Assembly: GCF_018294505.1 (NCBI RefSeq)
Contig: NC_057814.1
Coordinates: forward strand, 33,217,789 to 33,281,788
DNA: 64,000 nt
Reading direction: 5' to 3'
Source of the DNA: Triticum aestivum
Taxonomy: Eukaryota; Streptophyta; Magnoliopsida; Poales; Poaceae
Positions 1-11,398 of this stretch are shown here, one piece after another; the stretch's first letter is position 1; every line of letters begins with the position of its first letter. The translations under genes were made by a program, and so were the position numbers. The notes beneath the pieces are model-generated. The model saw only the letters and a list, made by a program, of their open reading frames with translations, made no database searches and was not told the origin of the DNA.

Positions 1-183
1 GAGTTGCACACATACGGTGTCATCTATCCGGCAGGGCTTCACCGTCCAGAACTAGTTCCTGCCGGAACCCAGACAGCCTTACGGCTCTACGAAACTCTTT
101 TCGTGGGAGGGAGAGAAGAAGCCATATAATGCATGGCATGTGTATGAGAGCAAGGGATGAGTGTGGAGGGCTGCCCCTCCACC

Positions 184-197
184 TCTTTTTATAGGAA
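184..197 (-). promoter_or_regulatory. LTR TATA box of the inverted arm, leftward
   Basis: The minus-strand sequence CCTATAAAAAGAGG mirrors the box at about 440 in the other arm. The two boxes therefore face away from each other. It differs by one base from its partner. Confidence 0.5.
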
Positions 198-438
198 ATC
201 CCAAGGGGTTAGGGTAGTTTCACAAAAAACCCAAAATGCACATGAATGAAGTCCTTCCACAAGGACCTAGGAGTGAAACCAAGGAACAAGAGGGTCCCCA
301 AGGGGGGATACCCCATGTGGCCGGCCACACCCCCTTGGGGACCCTCTTGTTCCTTGGTTTCACTCCTAGGTCCTTGTGGAAGGACTTCATTCATGTGCAT
401 TTTGGGTTTTTTGTGAAACTACCCTACCCCCTTGGGAT

Positions 439-450
439 TTCCTATAAATA
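439..450 (+). promoter_or_regulatory. LTR TATA box, rightward
   Basis: The sequence CCTATAAATAGAGG at about 440-453 is a good plant TATA box with a GC-rich flank. It would start transcription toward the interrupted FRS fragment at 1033. Confidence 0.6.
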
Positions 451-673
451 GAGGTGGAGGGGCAGCCCTCCACACTCATCCCTTGCTCTCATACACATGC
501 CATGCATTATCTGGCTTCTTCTCTCCCTCCCACGAAAAGAGTTTCGTAGAGCCGTAAGGCTGTCTGGGTTCCGGCAGGAACTAGTTCTGGACGGCGAAGC
601 CCTGCCGGATAGATGACACCGTATGTGTGCAACTCTGTAGAGAGATCGTAGTTTCGGTCTTAGTTCGTGAGTG

Positions 674-788
674 CCTCCCGAAGGGCAGTCCGTGTGACCG
701 TCCGAGTTTCGAAGGTCCTCCCGAGGGCTGTCCGAGTGACCGTTCGAGTTTCGAAGGTCCTCCCGAAGGGCTGTCCGCGACACCGTCC
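674..788. repeat. Short tandem repeat in the LTR, unit about 42 bp, 2.7 copies
   Basis: Units starting at 674, 717 and 759 share CCTCCCGAAGGGC followed by GTCCG and GAGTTTCGAAGG. The third unit is cut short at about 788. Open frames across it are by-products of the repeat. Confidence 0.8.
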
Positions 789-1032
789 GGGGGGCTGTTT
801 CGACCGCCTCCTGGAGGGCTGTCTGAGGAGCAGATGAGGGTATACATCCTCGCGGTTTGGAGGTTGTAAATCCTAGCTGCGGGGATCTGCACCGCCGATC
901 GTCATCGACTCTACTTCCCGCTGCGCTACGAGTCGGTAACGAAAAAGATCAAACCATGTATGCAGTCTCCATAGTGGTCCTGGGCTGGTGCGTAGGTCGG
1001 AAAATTTTTGTTTTCTGCTGCGTTACCCTACA

Positions 1033-1541
1033 TGAACACTGAGGATATGGATGATTCAGCAGCACGGCAAAAGATACTATACATAGCGGCTGTAGATGCA
1101 GTGAAAGAAATATGTCAATGTAAGAGCATGCTAGAAAAATCTTTGCAGGTTTTCCGTGAGCTAAAGACAGAAGCGATTGCAAAGCATAATGAAGATGCAA
1201 CAATGGTGTTACAAGAGAATCATTGTCGGCCAGATGACGGTAACGTAACCAACAATTGCCAAAATCTAGAGTTGCAGCCGCCTAAGCTTGTGAAATCAAA
1301 GGGGAGGCCAAAGACAGTTCGTCTAAAATCAAAGTTGGAGTACGTAAAGGTATTTGGCCAGAAGAACAAACCTGTTGCTAGCTTATATGGCAACGAAAAC
1401 TCACAGCCATGCAAGATCAATGATCACAGTGTGACAATGGAAGCTGATGCCCTTCGGTCGCCCTCTGGGAAGTGAATCAAATGTGGAAGATGCAAGACAA
1501 TCGGACATAACAGGAAGACTTGCAGTCTTAGAGGCATATAA
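1033..1541 (+). pseudogene. 3' exon of FAR1-RELATED (FRS) gene, copy 1, cut by an LTR
   Basis: This is the last-exon remnant of an FHY3/FAR1-family gene. It encodes the C-terminal region beginning SEDMDDSAARQ, a lysine-rich stretch, and then the family's C-terminal zinc knuckle (CGRCK...HNRKTC). The knuckle is separated from the rest by an in-frame TGA at 1473-1475, where copy 2 has CGA (Arg). Upstream exons are absent because the LTR ending at 1032 sits directly against the exon. Relative to copy 2 it keeps four bases near 1376, so its reading frame is correct across a place where copy 2 is shifted. Non-functional as it stands. Confidence 0.85.
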
Positions 1542-2675
1542 TGTGAGTTGCATGTGACCCAAATGTAGTACGATATATGTTGAATGCTAACGGTTTGTGT
1601 CATATTGCTTTGAATGTATGACCAGATCTGGATATAGACATGTCCACAAGAACTAGTTTGATATGTTTATTATCATGATCTACGACTGACGGGATCGGGT
1701 GTCTTTATATTGATGTGATAGAATATTCCCCACCTCCAATCCATGGCCGATGATGATGCCGTTGCGGGTTTTTTTACTCCCATTTGCATGAGCTGTATTG
1801 TTTTAGTTATTGTTCTGATGTTTTTTCATGTCACACGTCATTTGATGATTAAATACTGCATCATATTTGACAATATGTAGTGCATTGGTGGAATCGTTGG
1901 TAATACATTCCAGTGATCAGCACTCTTGTATTATGCCTTTTTGGTTCCTTGAATCAGTGGTCTGGTTGCAGTTAATTTTCCATTTCATATATGTTGTGAT
2001 GAATAGAGATTGGATTGTCTTCAAGGATATGTATTCCCTCTGTGTTCGTTGGTGTGGCTTTCCAGTGGTGTGCACCTTTGTATTAAGCCTTCTTGTCCCT
2101 TGAAACGGTGTTATTATTGCGGTTCATGTTCTGTTGTTTTTCCATCTCATATATCTTGTGATGATTAGAGATCGGATCATCTTGAATCAACTCTAATGCA
2201 TTTCGTGGTCATTGGTCTGATATCGCAGTGGTTGACGCCTTTGTATCATACCCATTTTGTTAATTAGTCATTGGGGCCGAAAGACTGCACTTTCTTTTTA
2301 ATTGTCTGGAACACCATTTACGAATAAAATTTTGGAACTAAATGTATGCGTGATTTAATCCACATATCAAGATAATTCTACGCGTCGTGTATAATAATCG
2401 GGTGTGTGCGACCAACAACACAATCTCACAAGCCGCGCCCCGTTTTTTTTTTGATGATATCAGATGAACATAACAAGATGATGCCATAACGAAGCAAGTA
2501 GTTGATTACCCAATGTTCTTGGAACTGATAAAGGAGGAAAGACAACATAGTTTTTCAGAATACAACAGCGACGATATAACTGATGGTCCACATGTCCATA
2601 CTACGCTTACATATAACGCAAAATAAGATGTCGTGAAACTCTAGGGAGTAAACATCTGACGGACTATGACATAAG
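1542..2675. other. Spacer between the FRS remnant and the PMD/Ulp1-like gene, copy 1
   Basis: AT-rich DNA with no supported gene. It contains loosely repeated phrases, such as CATTTCATATATGTTGTGATGA near 1981 and CATCTCATATATCTTGTGATGA near 2142, suggesting an old internal duplication. It matches 34728-35856 closely. Confidence 0.6.
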
Positions 2676-5600
2676 CTAGATGTTCTCCATCATCTCCGCG
2701 ACTGCCTCCTTGAAGAGATTACCCTGCATCCTGAACATGAGGTAGGCGAGCCGTTTGGAGTATTTGTGAACTCTCTGAAAGCAAAAAAGTTGCTTCGTTA
2801 TCAAAAAATTATTGAGCTGGTACATAACATGCATTGTAATTTGGGATGGGTTATTCGTCAGAAGATTTATTGTTGCTAACCTCATCCTTGAGGGACTTGA
2901 GCCCCGTCCCACCGCAATGCCAGCCAGCATATGTAGCTCGGAGACCATTGTCAGCACTGGAGTTCGTTTGATAAAAGCGATATAATGTCAGTTATTATGA
3001 TACCATATCATTTCTCCTCAAGTGTCAGTATGCTGATTGTAACAAAGAGAGGATGAAATTGAAACATACCCGTCAAGGTTGGCGCTTCCATGCTTCATAT
3101 GTGTTGCCATACATCGTCCTTATGCCACGGCACCTCATCAAAAATTTCATCAAGACAGTCGTTCAGCGAACGAACGAGACGGTGAACAAAGTAGTCATGT
3201 CTAAGATGTAGCGCAGCTGAATCATCATCTCCGATGGTCGTATCAACCACCCTGACCTCTTTCTTGCTGGTGTTGAATATGTAAGTTGCCCACACATCAT
3301 GTAGCCTCGCAAAGTTTATGTACTGCAATGCATTTGGAATAGTATCATAATGATGATACGCATTCACAATATCCATCTTCACAAATGCATCTTGATCCAG
3401 AGTTTCCAGCAACTTACCTCAGTGCTCATGTCAGGAGTGTGTCCAAGTGCTTGCACACCAAACATACGTTCTACGTGTTTGCGTGGTGGACGCTCATTGA
3501 ACCTGATGCATGCGCTCTGTACAATATAACAGATGAATGCGTGAGAAGACAGAGTGTATGAGGATATTATGCCTACTCGAATAGATACAATTGTTTTGGT
3601 TGGCACATGTACTTACAGTCCAAGTGGGTGATAGGAAACGTCTCCTTGGCCATCTAGTTAGTCCGTAGACCGCTCCCACATTTAATGATGACTCGAGCTG
3701 ATTGAATAGTGCACTAATAATATCAACTGTGTCCCAACGAAGATCAACCTCAGCTAAAGTCTCCTCCCTCAGATGACTACCAAATATATGGGCACGTGTT
3801 GGGTAACCGATGGACACCCATGTTCTGAAGAAAAAAAACTGGAGTTAGTACATCAACATTAACAAGGGACGACGTGTTGCACTTTATGACGGTAGACGAT
3901 GGTATGTTGTACCTCGATAATTCCTCATCGGTAGCGCAATCCTCAAGCCATTGGCGGAAAGATTTACTCTCAGTCTTATGATCAAGATCTGCTATAGGCG
4001 TAGGCATGGTGAACCGGATAAGGAGATCATTGTTGTCAGCATCTCTGAAGCCATCATTGATAATCTGTGATAGGATTCCGCGCCGTATTGCGTTAACCCT
4101 GACCGAGTTCTCCTGTGGAGAAATGGTGCCACCTGCATACGGTATAACATGTGAGTTCACAACTGCAATTATGTCATTGTACATCATAATAAGTGTGTTG
4201 TAATCATAAAAAAAAATTCGATGTGTTTGTGATTACCAGACGTGTCAAAAATTGGCCCTGAGCTTATGTGCTCATGAAACCTTACAGATGGTCCAGATTC
4301 CATGAGCTGCATAACATGTTCACATGTAGTAGCCATCGGTGTAGAAGCTGGAATCAAGGACTGTGTTATATCTGGAAGCATTTGTTGAGGTATTATTTTT
4401 CCAGTCAAAAAGATGCATGTCATAAAAATCTTTCTAATTGTACCGAGAATTATGTATGGCCACAATATTGAAAGATTATTGGGAGCGTTGCTCACCATGT
4501 CCGTTAGAATCGCGATTAATCCTTCCTGGAGTCATGTTTGAATGATGAACCGTTTGGATGCCAATGTCCGTATGGTGATCTAAAAAATACTTAAAATGTG
4601 ATTCATTGTAGTATAATTTTTCATGGCAACTAACATGAGAACATTCTAGAGATAATATGTCACATATGAAAAAATTGCATTTATTATTTGATAGGTTTTA
4701 TCAAGGCAAGTTTTATTACAAGGAGCACACAAGTAGTCCAATAATATTTTGTGTTGTGTTATTACTTCCATGAACATATGTTTGCTAGAATATGGAATTA
4801 AATTGTGCTAATACCGGTTGTGCGTAAGATATGGCTTCCATCCTGTTGGGGCACTTGAACATTGCGAGTTGCCTCGACATCATTGTCCACAATGTATTCT
4901 GCAGTCACGAACATTCAAACGTTAAAGCAACGGTAGAGATGGCGGTGGAGTCAAAACAAGTTGTAATAGTGTTGTATCTCAAAGACGGAACATTCAACAA
5001 GTCTGTATTGTAACCTGTGTTCATTAGTGGCATGATCTGTTGGCATCTGTTGGCTTGCTATATCTGCTAGAAGTGGCTGCTGTCGTCCTGATAACCAGTA
5101 TACATTTTCTAGTAAGCATATCTAATAAATAATATTTAATCATGACTAGTACTTTGGAAAACAGTACTCGTCTTCTAACTGGTAGCGTTAATGTGGTTTA
5201 GTGCATGATTTTTTCATCATTGATCAAAGATTATTTCAGAAAAACTATACACCGTCGCATTTAATTGATATGCTGATGTTGACATACCCGCTTCTGGAGA
5301 TGCTACAACGATAGGGCTTACGAACAGAGGTTGAATGTTCGATGCCAGAATGTTAGTGTCAGCACCTGTATTGAGCATTTAATATGTCAGGCGTGTGTCT
5401 ATAAATACTGTGCTGCCTAAACTAGAGCATACTGTGTTTACTGCACATACAATTCTCATCTGATACAGCCACAGTGGCAGCTTCTGGATCGTCTGCTCCC
5501 TGCACATTCCTACGCTCCTCTTCATGCGACCCTGTGCCGCCTAAATGTTTTGGAATTTGTCAGAAACATAAATGAGCTCGTTTGATACGGTGATGCATAA

Positions 5601-8117
5601 ACATATTATATGCAAACACGATGATTGGCACCTTCCTGTGTGCATGACTCTGGGTAATCGGGGCGCAAGTGAGGTGTGGGTTCTTGATCAGTTAATGCAT
5701 GAGGGCTTGACTGTCCCGCGGCCACCACATTGCTATCATGCATGACCGTGCGGCTCAGCCTAGACTTCAACTGGGTGTTAACCCCTATCTTCTCTCTACA
5801 GTAACTGCGGCACGCTTCTGTCCAGACAACATAAAGCATCTCTCAGCGCATTATTCGGGCAATATATTCAGGTTATTATGTGCAGTACGTACCATCTGTA
5901 CCGTGATTTTCTCCTGGCATTATCTTCTTGCCCTTGTGATCCGTCTCATCTTGATTATTGGATCTTGTCGCTTTTCCTGCAATTGGATTTTATTTTATTG
6001 TAAGCAGCAGAACAAGAACATAAATATTTTGATTATCATGAGAGGTTGGATTTTGTTTATGAAACATAATGCTTACATTTGCAATGATGTATGCAAAATA
6101 TTTTACATGCAACTCATATGTTATCAAATAGACACCTGAGTTGTGTACTTGTACATCCGCCATCAATGCATTCCATACACCGTCCGATCCATCATCTGAA
6201 TCCAAGAGACGTCTGCATTTGGACCTGAGCATGTCTTTTGTCGCTGACTCTATGTGCTTGCGGGTTTTCTTGGCTATCATGCATGCTATCTTGCCAATGA
6301 TGCTCTCCTGGTCCTATATGGTGAGATGAAGAAGAACAAATAGAGATAAGTATACTTATGAACAATGCAAAAAAGAATAAGGAAAGCACGGTGGAGTTTC
6401 ATAATTGTTATGCAATACAGCATGTGCAAATAATATATATCACATCTTACATTGGACAGAAATGGCGACGAAGCATCCGACATCTCCTGATCATATGCAT
6501 ATGCACTAGCATCATCAATGGTTCGAGTCGCTTGTTCTGATGTATCCTTGTTCTTGACTACCACATTAAGACATCGCGCGACACACGGTGACTCAGTGCG
6601 AAGAAACTTTGTGCAAGCAATGAACACAATAAAAAAATGTGAGTGACGGAAAAGTATACCACCAATAGATATAGGAAGCTATTTTTCCTTCAAAGAAACA
6701 AAACAAAAATATAAGGCTATAATAGTTGGACCGTAGCTCGTATAGTTTAGTCTCGCAGAAGTTACCTTTCTCTTGCCATATTTCAGCAGGATGTCCAATC
6801 CTACTACATTATGACCATCGTGTGCCTGAGCTAGCTCGTCATTGTTCATCTTGTTGCTCTTGATCATTGCGGTAAATACATCCTTGTCGTAGGCTTTGAT
6901 CCTCGGGATGACCGCCATGTCTACCTTGTCCCTCTTGGAGCATATGCGGTCTAAGATGAACACCTAAGAGATGGACAGTAAATATCAGAAAGGAATGCTT
7001 GCTGTCGCAAGGCTGATAACAAAAAATAAATTAAAATAAAGGTTGCTAATAGGTACAGATACGTGCTTGCGTCATCTCGGTACCAGTGAATGAAAAATAT
7101 TACGAAGATGCATTTTTTTACAAGAGAAAACAATAGCAGCAACAACGACTCCAAATAATAGACAAGAACGTGAGCGAAACAACATATTACATGAGCTCAT
7201 ATTCCAGACCCAATATCTGAAGAACAAGTATAAGTTAATAAAAAGACGAATAGATTTCGAAATGGATGACACCATGTGGTGAAAATGCAGGCACAAATGT
7301 ATTTACGCATGCACGAAAGCCGGCAGACAAACAATGGAACGGAAGGCAACATGCAAATGGAATGAAGCATGCATACCTAAGCAAACAGCACACATCTTGG
7401 GATGCTGATGGCGCTGTCGGCATTCTCCAGGCTTGCTGTAACCATAGAAGCTGCGAGCATGATGTTGTCGAGCACGTCTTGCGACTAGTTGTAGGAGCTT
7501 ATCGCACCCACGTCGGAGATGGCATTGTTGACATGAGGCGGAATCTCCGTGCTAGGCACGAGAACTGTGGCGTAGTAGTACGCCACAAATGCTCGCGCAA
7601 AGTCCAGAGACTCGGCCATGTCCATATCCTTCCCAGCCTTACTTATCACCGTCTTACGGGCCTGACATAGCGTGAGATCCGTGTCCAGGGGAACCCTAGG
7701 GCCCTCGTTCTGGTCGACGAGAGGAAGCGGGGCACCCTCGTGCGGAATGCCGAAGACGATGCCTACGTGGGAGCTCTCCATCGGCGCAAGACCGCCATGG
7801 CCGTCGTCAACCATTGCTTGGAGGGCGCGGATCCTCGAATAGGAATAAGTTGAGAAGTGACGATCTAACCGCTCAATCATAGGGAGCTCAAGCATCCCCC
7901 CGAACCCTACGGCTCTAACAAAGGTGCGCTGGTGCTCTCTGAAGCGGCTGATGGTGGTCACCAGGGCCTTGTACGCGGCTGTGCAGAACACAGGCTCGAG
8001 CCTAACAAGAGGTCCATGGTGGTGGGATGTGCTATGCGTGTGGCTGCTCTGCTGATAGGGTTTCTGGGATTGAGAATGGGAGAAGTTGCTATCGGACGGG
8101 TTCATGGGATGCACCAT
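2676..8117 (-). pseudogene. PMD-like / Ulp1-like (C48-type) multi-exon gene, copy 1, broken
   Basis: A long minus-strand gene. Exon 1 (8117 to about 7370) starts at MVHPMNPSD (MNPSD is an alternative start) and encodes a plant-mobile-domain-like N-terminus (RFREHQRTFVRAVGFGGML...HVGIVFGIPHEG). Later exons follow in the usual family order: VFILDRICSKRDKVDMAVIPRI (about 6960-6765), DQESIIGKIACMIAKKTRKH (about 6310-6140), several Ser/Gly-rich linker exons, RQWLEDCATDEELSR (about 4130-3915), then a C-terminal Ulp1-like part (LHDVWATYIFN..., about 3325-3070) and a last exon ending EMMENI at 2676. The catalytic Cys position of the DCG motif reads DNG. Damage: TGG to TAG in SSYNW (near 7486), a TAG as last codon of exon 1, and a 4-base loss with stop near 3105. 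If translated, only the N-terminal part would be made. Confidence 0.75.
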
Positions 8118-9189
8118 GGAAGAGGAAGGGGGCAATGCTAGTTGGCAAGGAAGACGACGCAAGGTGGAAGGTGGAATGAGCACACAGCTGTAGTCCTGGC
8201 TCCTTTTTATCTCCTTGTTAGTATCAGAATCTTTGATCCCACGGAAGCATATAGTGGTGGGACCAGAAGAAGTTACACGTCGCGCGCGTTAGACGTGGTC
8301 CGCCTGCAAAAGGTCTGTTCGTATCTTTCTTTGGATACGGTGCCCTTTGCTGATCGACCGAGCGTTCTCCCTCCGCACGAAGCGTCACATACAGCTGGGT
8401 CGGACTCCGTGCCGGTCAGTGTACAATTTCCTTTTATTATTTGTTGTGGTAACCCCAATGTACGTATTTACATTTGTCTCGTGAAGATATGCGACATTTA
8501 TATGGTTCAAGCGTATGCAGCTCGCATACATGCATGTACAATGTGTAATATTGTCTACGGAAGTTTTACGATGGTTGTTTAAAAGATGCTGACCAGATTT
8601 TGTACTGGAACTTAAATGTTGAGATTTTTTTCTGTTTTTTCTTTGTTGCTACATTGCGTATGATATAAAAAAATTCGTGAATTGGGCCATTGTGTATATA
8701 TTATCATAGACCGTACTACAAAAATAATTACTTTTTTTATGCAAGTATCATATGCAATGAAATAACCCGAGTGTGTTGGCCATCATACACCACAATTACG
8801 ACTTATCAAAGACTGTCACATAGGTACCATGTCAGTATTCGTGTGCGGGTTTTGTGCATGATATACGTCGATATAGTTACGGTTCCTATGGACGCAGCTT
8901 TTCTTGTCCTCATTGACGCTGTAGGATTGGTGTAAGATGGTGCCGAGAAAGATGAAGGCGAACCTTGGCCTCATGACTTGCGCAAAGGGTATGGACTGTC
9001 CGCGTCACGGACCCAAACAAGGTGGCCACATCGTCCCTTGGGTGCTCGGTTATGCTCCTCACCTGGCTTGGCTAGCGATTCCACAGTGGATGGAGCTCGC
9101 GTTGGGAATAGTGTAATTGGAGATGTAGGGAAACCCGAGTTTAGAGCGACCTTGATTCGGGGACTCGGAACACCAAGCGTTCTGGAACC

Positions 9190-10200
9190 CTGGTACTGAA
9201 CTTACCTCGGAATAGGCCACGATGACGATATCGTCGCAGAGGATTTCTATTCCTTGGTAGCGTCGTCGGCGTGTTGTCTTTACGAGGCTTCGTTGGAATG
9301 ATGGTGGCAATATGACACCGTTCCCCTTCTTGACCGAAATATCCATGGAATGTGAGGTGATTGTCATGTGTGGCGATCTTGGTGTATGTTGTGGCTACAT
9401 TAGTATTCAGCAACCTTTAGCATAATCCATTTGGTTCGCGCTCCTGGTATACGTCGATGAATACTATATCCATGAGGGCCTGGAGATACACTTGATGGTA
9501 TCGTTGTCTGCATATAATAGTGGTTTCGGATGGTGCAAGGTCATTGCCCATTTGTTGACATGCATAGGTGGCTAGTGGCGTAGGTTGGTTGGTCTCCACC
9601 GGACGGTCGTGCGCGCACTGTTACCCGGAAACGATGGATGTTGCAACCGAGTTGGTAGCAAAGGCCACCATGGTACGCGCACTGTTACCCGGAAACGATG
9701 GATGTCACGATGACTGTATTCATCGGGACAGTTGTTTGTCAAGGTGATGAGTTAATAAAGGACAGAGCACTTGGACATATGTTGTAACACTAACATATTG
9801 TTGCACTATAAAGGTGTATAACGAAGATGGTGCACACCCCCCTTTAATGGATATGAACTGAACAGATCGAATTACATCCTCCACACCTTCTCCTTTCGTT
9901 TGGGGGTCCGGTGTGAACAGATCCCCGGATCAGGTCGTTTTTTGCTCATAAGGCAAGCGGTACACCTTGGCAACCTATGACGGCCACAACGACGACGAGC
10001 TCACAATGTCGATCTATTCCTTGGAGGTGTCGTCGGGGAACTGTCTTCCGACGCTTTGCTGATATGATGGTAGCACTACGACACTGTTTCACCTGTTGAT
10101 GTCAATAACCATGGATTGTGAGGTGACTGACGTGTTTGTATGTCTTGTTGTATGTTCAGTGTCAGTAGTCTTTAGCAACCTCTCGCTGATTCTATTTGGT
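9190..10200. repeat. Diverged direct repeats, two units in copy 1
   Basis: The block beginning TTCCTTGGTAGCGTCGTCGG (about 9250) and running to TTTAGCAT...CCATTTGGTTC (about 9435) recurs in diverged form from about 10015 (TTCCTTGGAGGTGTCGTCGG) to about 10205. Copy 2 retains three such units (near 42520, 43310 and 44275). Confidence 0.65.
9612..9705. repeat. 30-bp templated filler and its source
   Basis: The 30 bases at 9612-9641 are repeated exactly at 9676-9705. In copy 2 only the second occurrence exists, and the first position is occupied by about 272 bp of other sequence (43619-43890). Copy 1 thus lost that stretch and was patched with a copy of nearby sequence. Confidence 0.85.
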
Positions 10201-11204
10201 TCACACTTTTGCCATGTAGTGCACATCTCAACGTGGGAAACATTTGTCATGGTACATATTTGCATCTCTGATTTTGGGTTGTTGAGGAATCACTCCGAGA
10301 ACTGGTGACCATAAGGAACTAGCTATCAAGTCATGTGTGATGTTTTTAACAATAGGTACTCATACTTTCGACCATCGATGATTGAGATAATTTAAACAGG
10401 GTGAATGATATCCATGTTGGCCCGAAATACGGTTGACGGAATTGTCGTCAGCATATACTAGTGGTTTCGGTTGGTTGAAGATCACTGCCCAGATGTTGAT
10501 ATCATCATGTGGCTAGTGGTACTAGTCTGTTGGTGTCCATTGAACAGTCATGGTAAACGGGTATCTCTTGAACGGTCATGGTAAACATATATTGACTATC
10601 CAACCACATCGCCGTCACCTTCACCGATTCGATCTGAACTCAGTTGCGATGCTCTCGATTGATCCGATTGTTGGCGTTCGTGAGTTTGTGATAATCCCTT
10701 GGCCACCGGCGATGGTCAGATTGATATCGATGCCGTTGCGTTAGGCTACTGATGGGTGGCTTCGTTGGGGTAGTCCACCCGCTCGCTCCTCCGCCCATGT
10801 ATGTGGTTAGTCAATCAAAATGTTGTCATGTTGATGCCGTTGTTAATTAGTATATGCGATAGGTTAGAGTCTCAAATTTGCATCGGCTTATGACTTTTTG
10901 TCCAAAAAAAATCATAAATGTAAGCTAAATAATAATATGTGTGTTCTCACAAAGCATATGCTTTACAATATTGCATGACCGCAGTACATCACATACCACT
11001 GATTTTATTTAGGGTGTGCCACCGTGTTTGTTTGAGGTTTGTGGGATTTACCACAATTTGCGGTATGGACGCTTGTGTTTGTTTCACAATATATCTGAAT
11101 CGGCAGCCCACTCAAAGCCTATGTCGATCAACATCGTCGAGATGCCCCCCTGCCACAACATCACCCCCACCCTCCGTATCTCTCCCCTCCCGCGCCACCC
11201 CTAA

Positions 11205-11282
11205 CTCCCACCCACACACCCACCCGCCCTACCCCAACCCCCCCCCCCCACCCCACCCCCCACACACCCCACCACGCAGGCC
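11205..11282 (-). promoter_or_regulatory. C-rich tract with G-quadruplex potential on the minus strand, upstream of the GRF gene
   Basis: Read on the minus strand, this is a run of G-blocks (GGGG, GGGG, GGGGGG, GGGTTGGGG, GGGCGGG) separated by 1-3 bases. It sits just upstream of a TATA-like box at about 11290 and 120-190 bp before the GRF start codon. It is kept in copy 2 (45475-45542) with small length changes. Confidence 0.55.
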
Positions 11283-11288
11283 CTCCTC

Positions 11289-11297
11289 ATTATAAGA
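11289..11297 (+). promoter_or_regulatory. Putative TATA box of the GRF gene, copy 1
   Basis: CATTATAAGATG about 105 bp upstream of the start codon, in the right place for a plant core promoter. The same sequence is present in copy 2 at about 45555. Confidence 0.4.
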
Positions 11298-11398
11298 TGC
11301 GTCGCTTGATGGGTTCCCATTGCAAGACGAACGAGTGCCACAATCCATTGCGTCTCCCAATCGAATAGTAGTCTGTAAGTGGATCTGAAAGTTGCAGG

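Larger units (their letters stand above)
1..635. repeat. Head-to-head LTR palindrome (inverted repeat)
   Basis: Positions 1-307 are the near-perfect reverse complement of about 330-635; for example the first nine bases pair with 627-635. The centre is the 14-base palindrome TGTGGCCGGCCACA at 316-329. The left arm carries about 9 extra bases beside the centre, and only a few substitutions separate the arms, including TATAAAAA against TATAAATA in the promoter boxes. The left arm probably continues outside the window. Both arms look like the U3/R part of one LTR family, arranged in opposite directions. Confidence 0.93.
316..1032 (+). mobile_element. LTR (solo, or 3' LTR) of an unnamed retrotransposon, probably truncated at its 5' side
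   Basis: This is non-coding DNA with LTR layout: a GC-rich U3, a TATA box at about 441, a long transcribed part, and an end reading TACCCTACA. The final CA at 1032 abuts the start of homology with the FRS exon of the second copy (34223). That is what an LTR end inserted into a gene should look like. The left limit is uncertain because the LTR merges with its inverted partner near 316; a canonical start matching the TGTAGGGTA inverted end is not visible. I do not recognise the family. No gag or pol is present in the window for it. Confidence 0.7.
8118..11204. other. Long spacer with diverged direct repeats, copy 1
   Basis: Upstream region of the PMD/Ulp1-like gene and of the GRF gene. No convincing gene. 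It holds diverged direct repeats (see 9190-10200) and a templated-repair scar (9612-9705). A minus-strand stretch at about 9210-9295 reads like an exon (SLVKTTRRRRYQGIEILCDD) followed by a GTAAGTT donor, but nothing connects to it. Confidence 0.6.

Noticed and set aside
442..892. Frames over the 42-bp repeats of the LTR
   Set aside because: Frames follow the tandem repeat and carry no domain; the region is an LTR.
7266..8582. Plus-strand frames opposite the PMD-like exon
   Set aside because: Antisense shadows of the minus-strand coding exon and its promoter.
10096..10308. Hydrophobic 70-codon frame, also at 44352-44564
   Set aside because: It is in the diverged repeat spacer, has no splice partners, and the frame is not kept in sibling repeat units.
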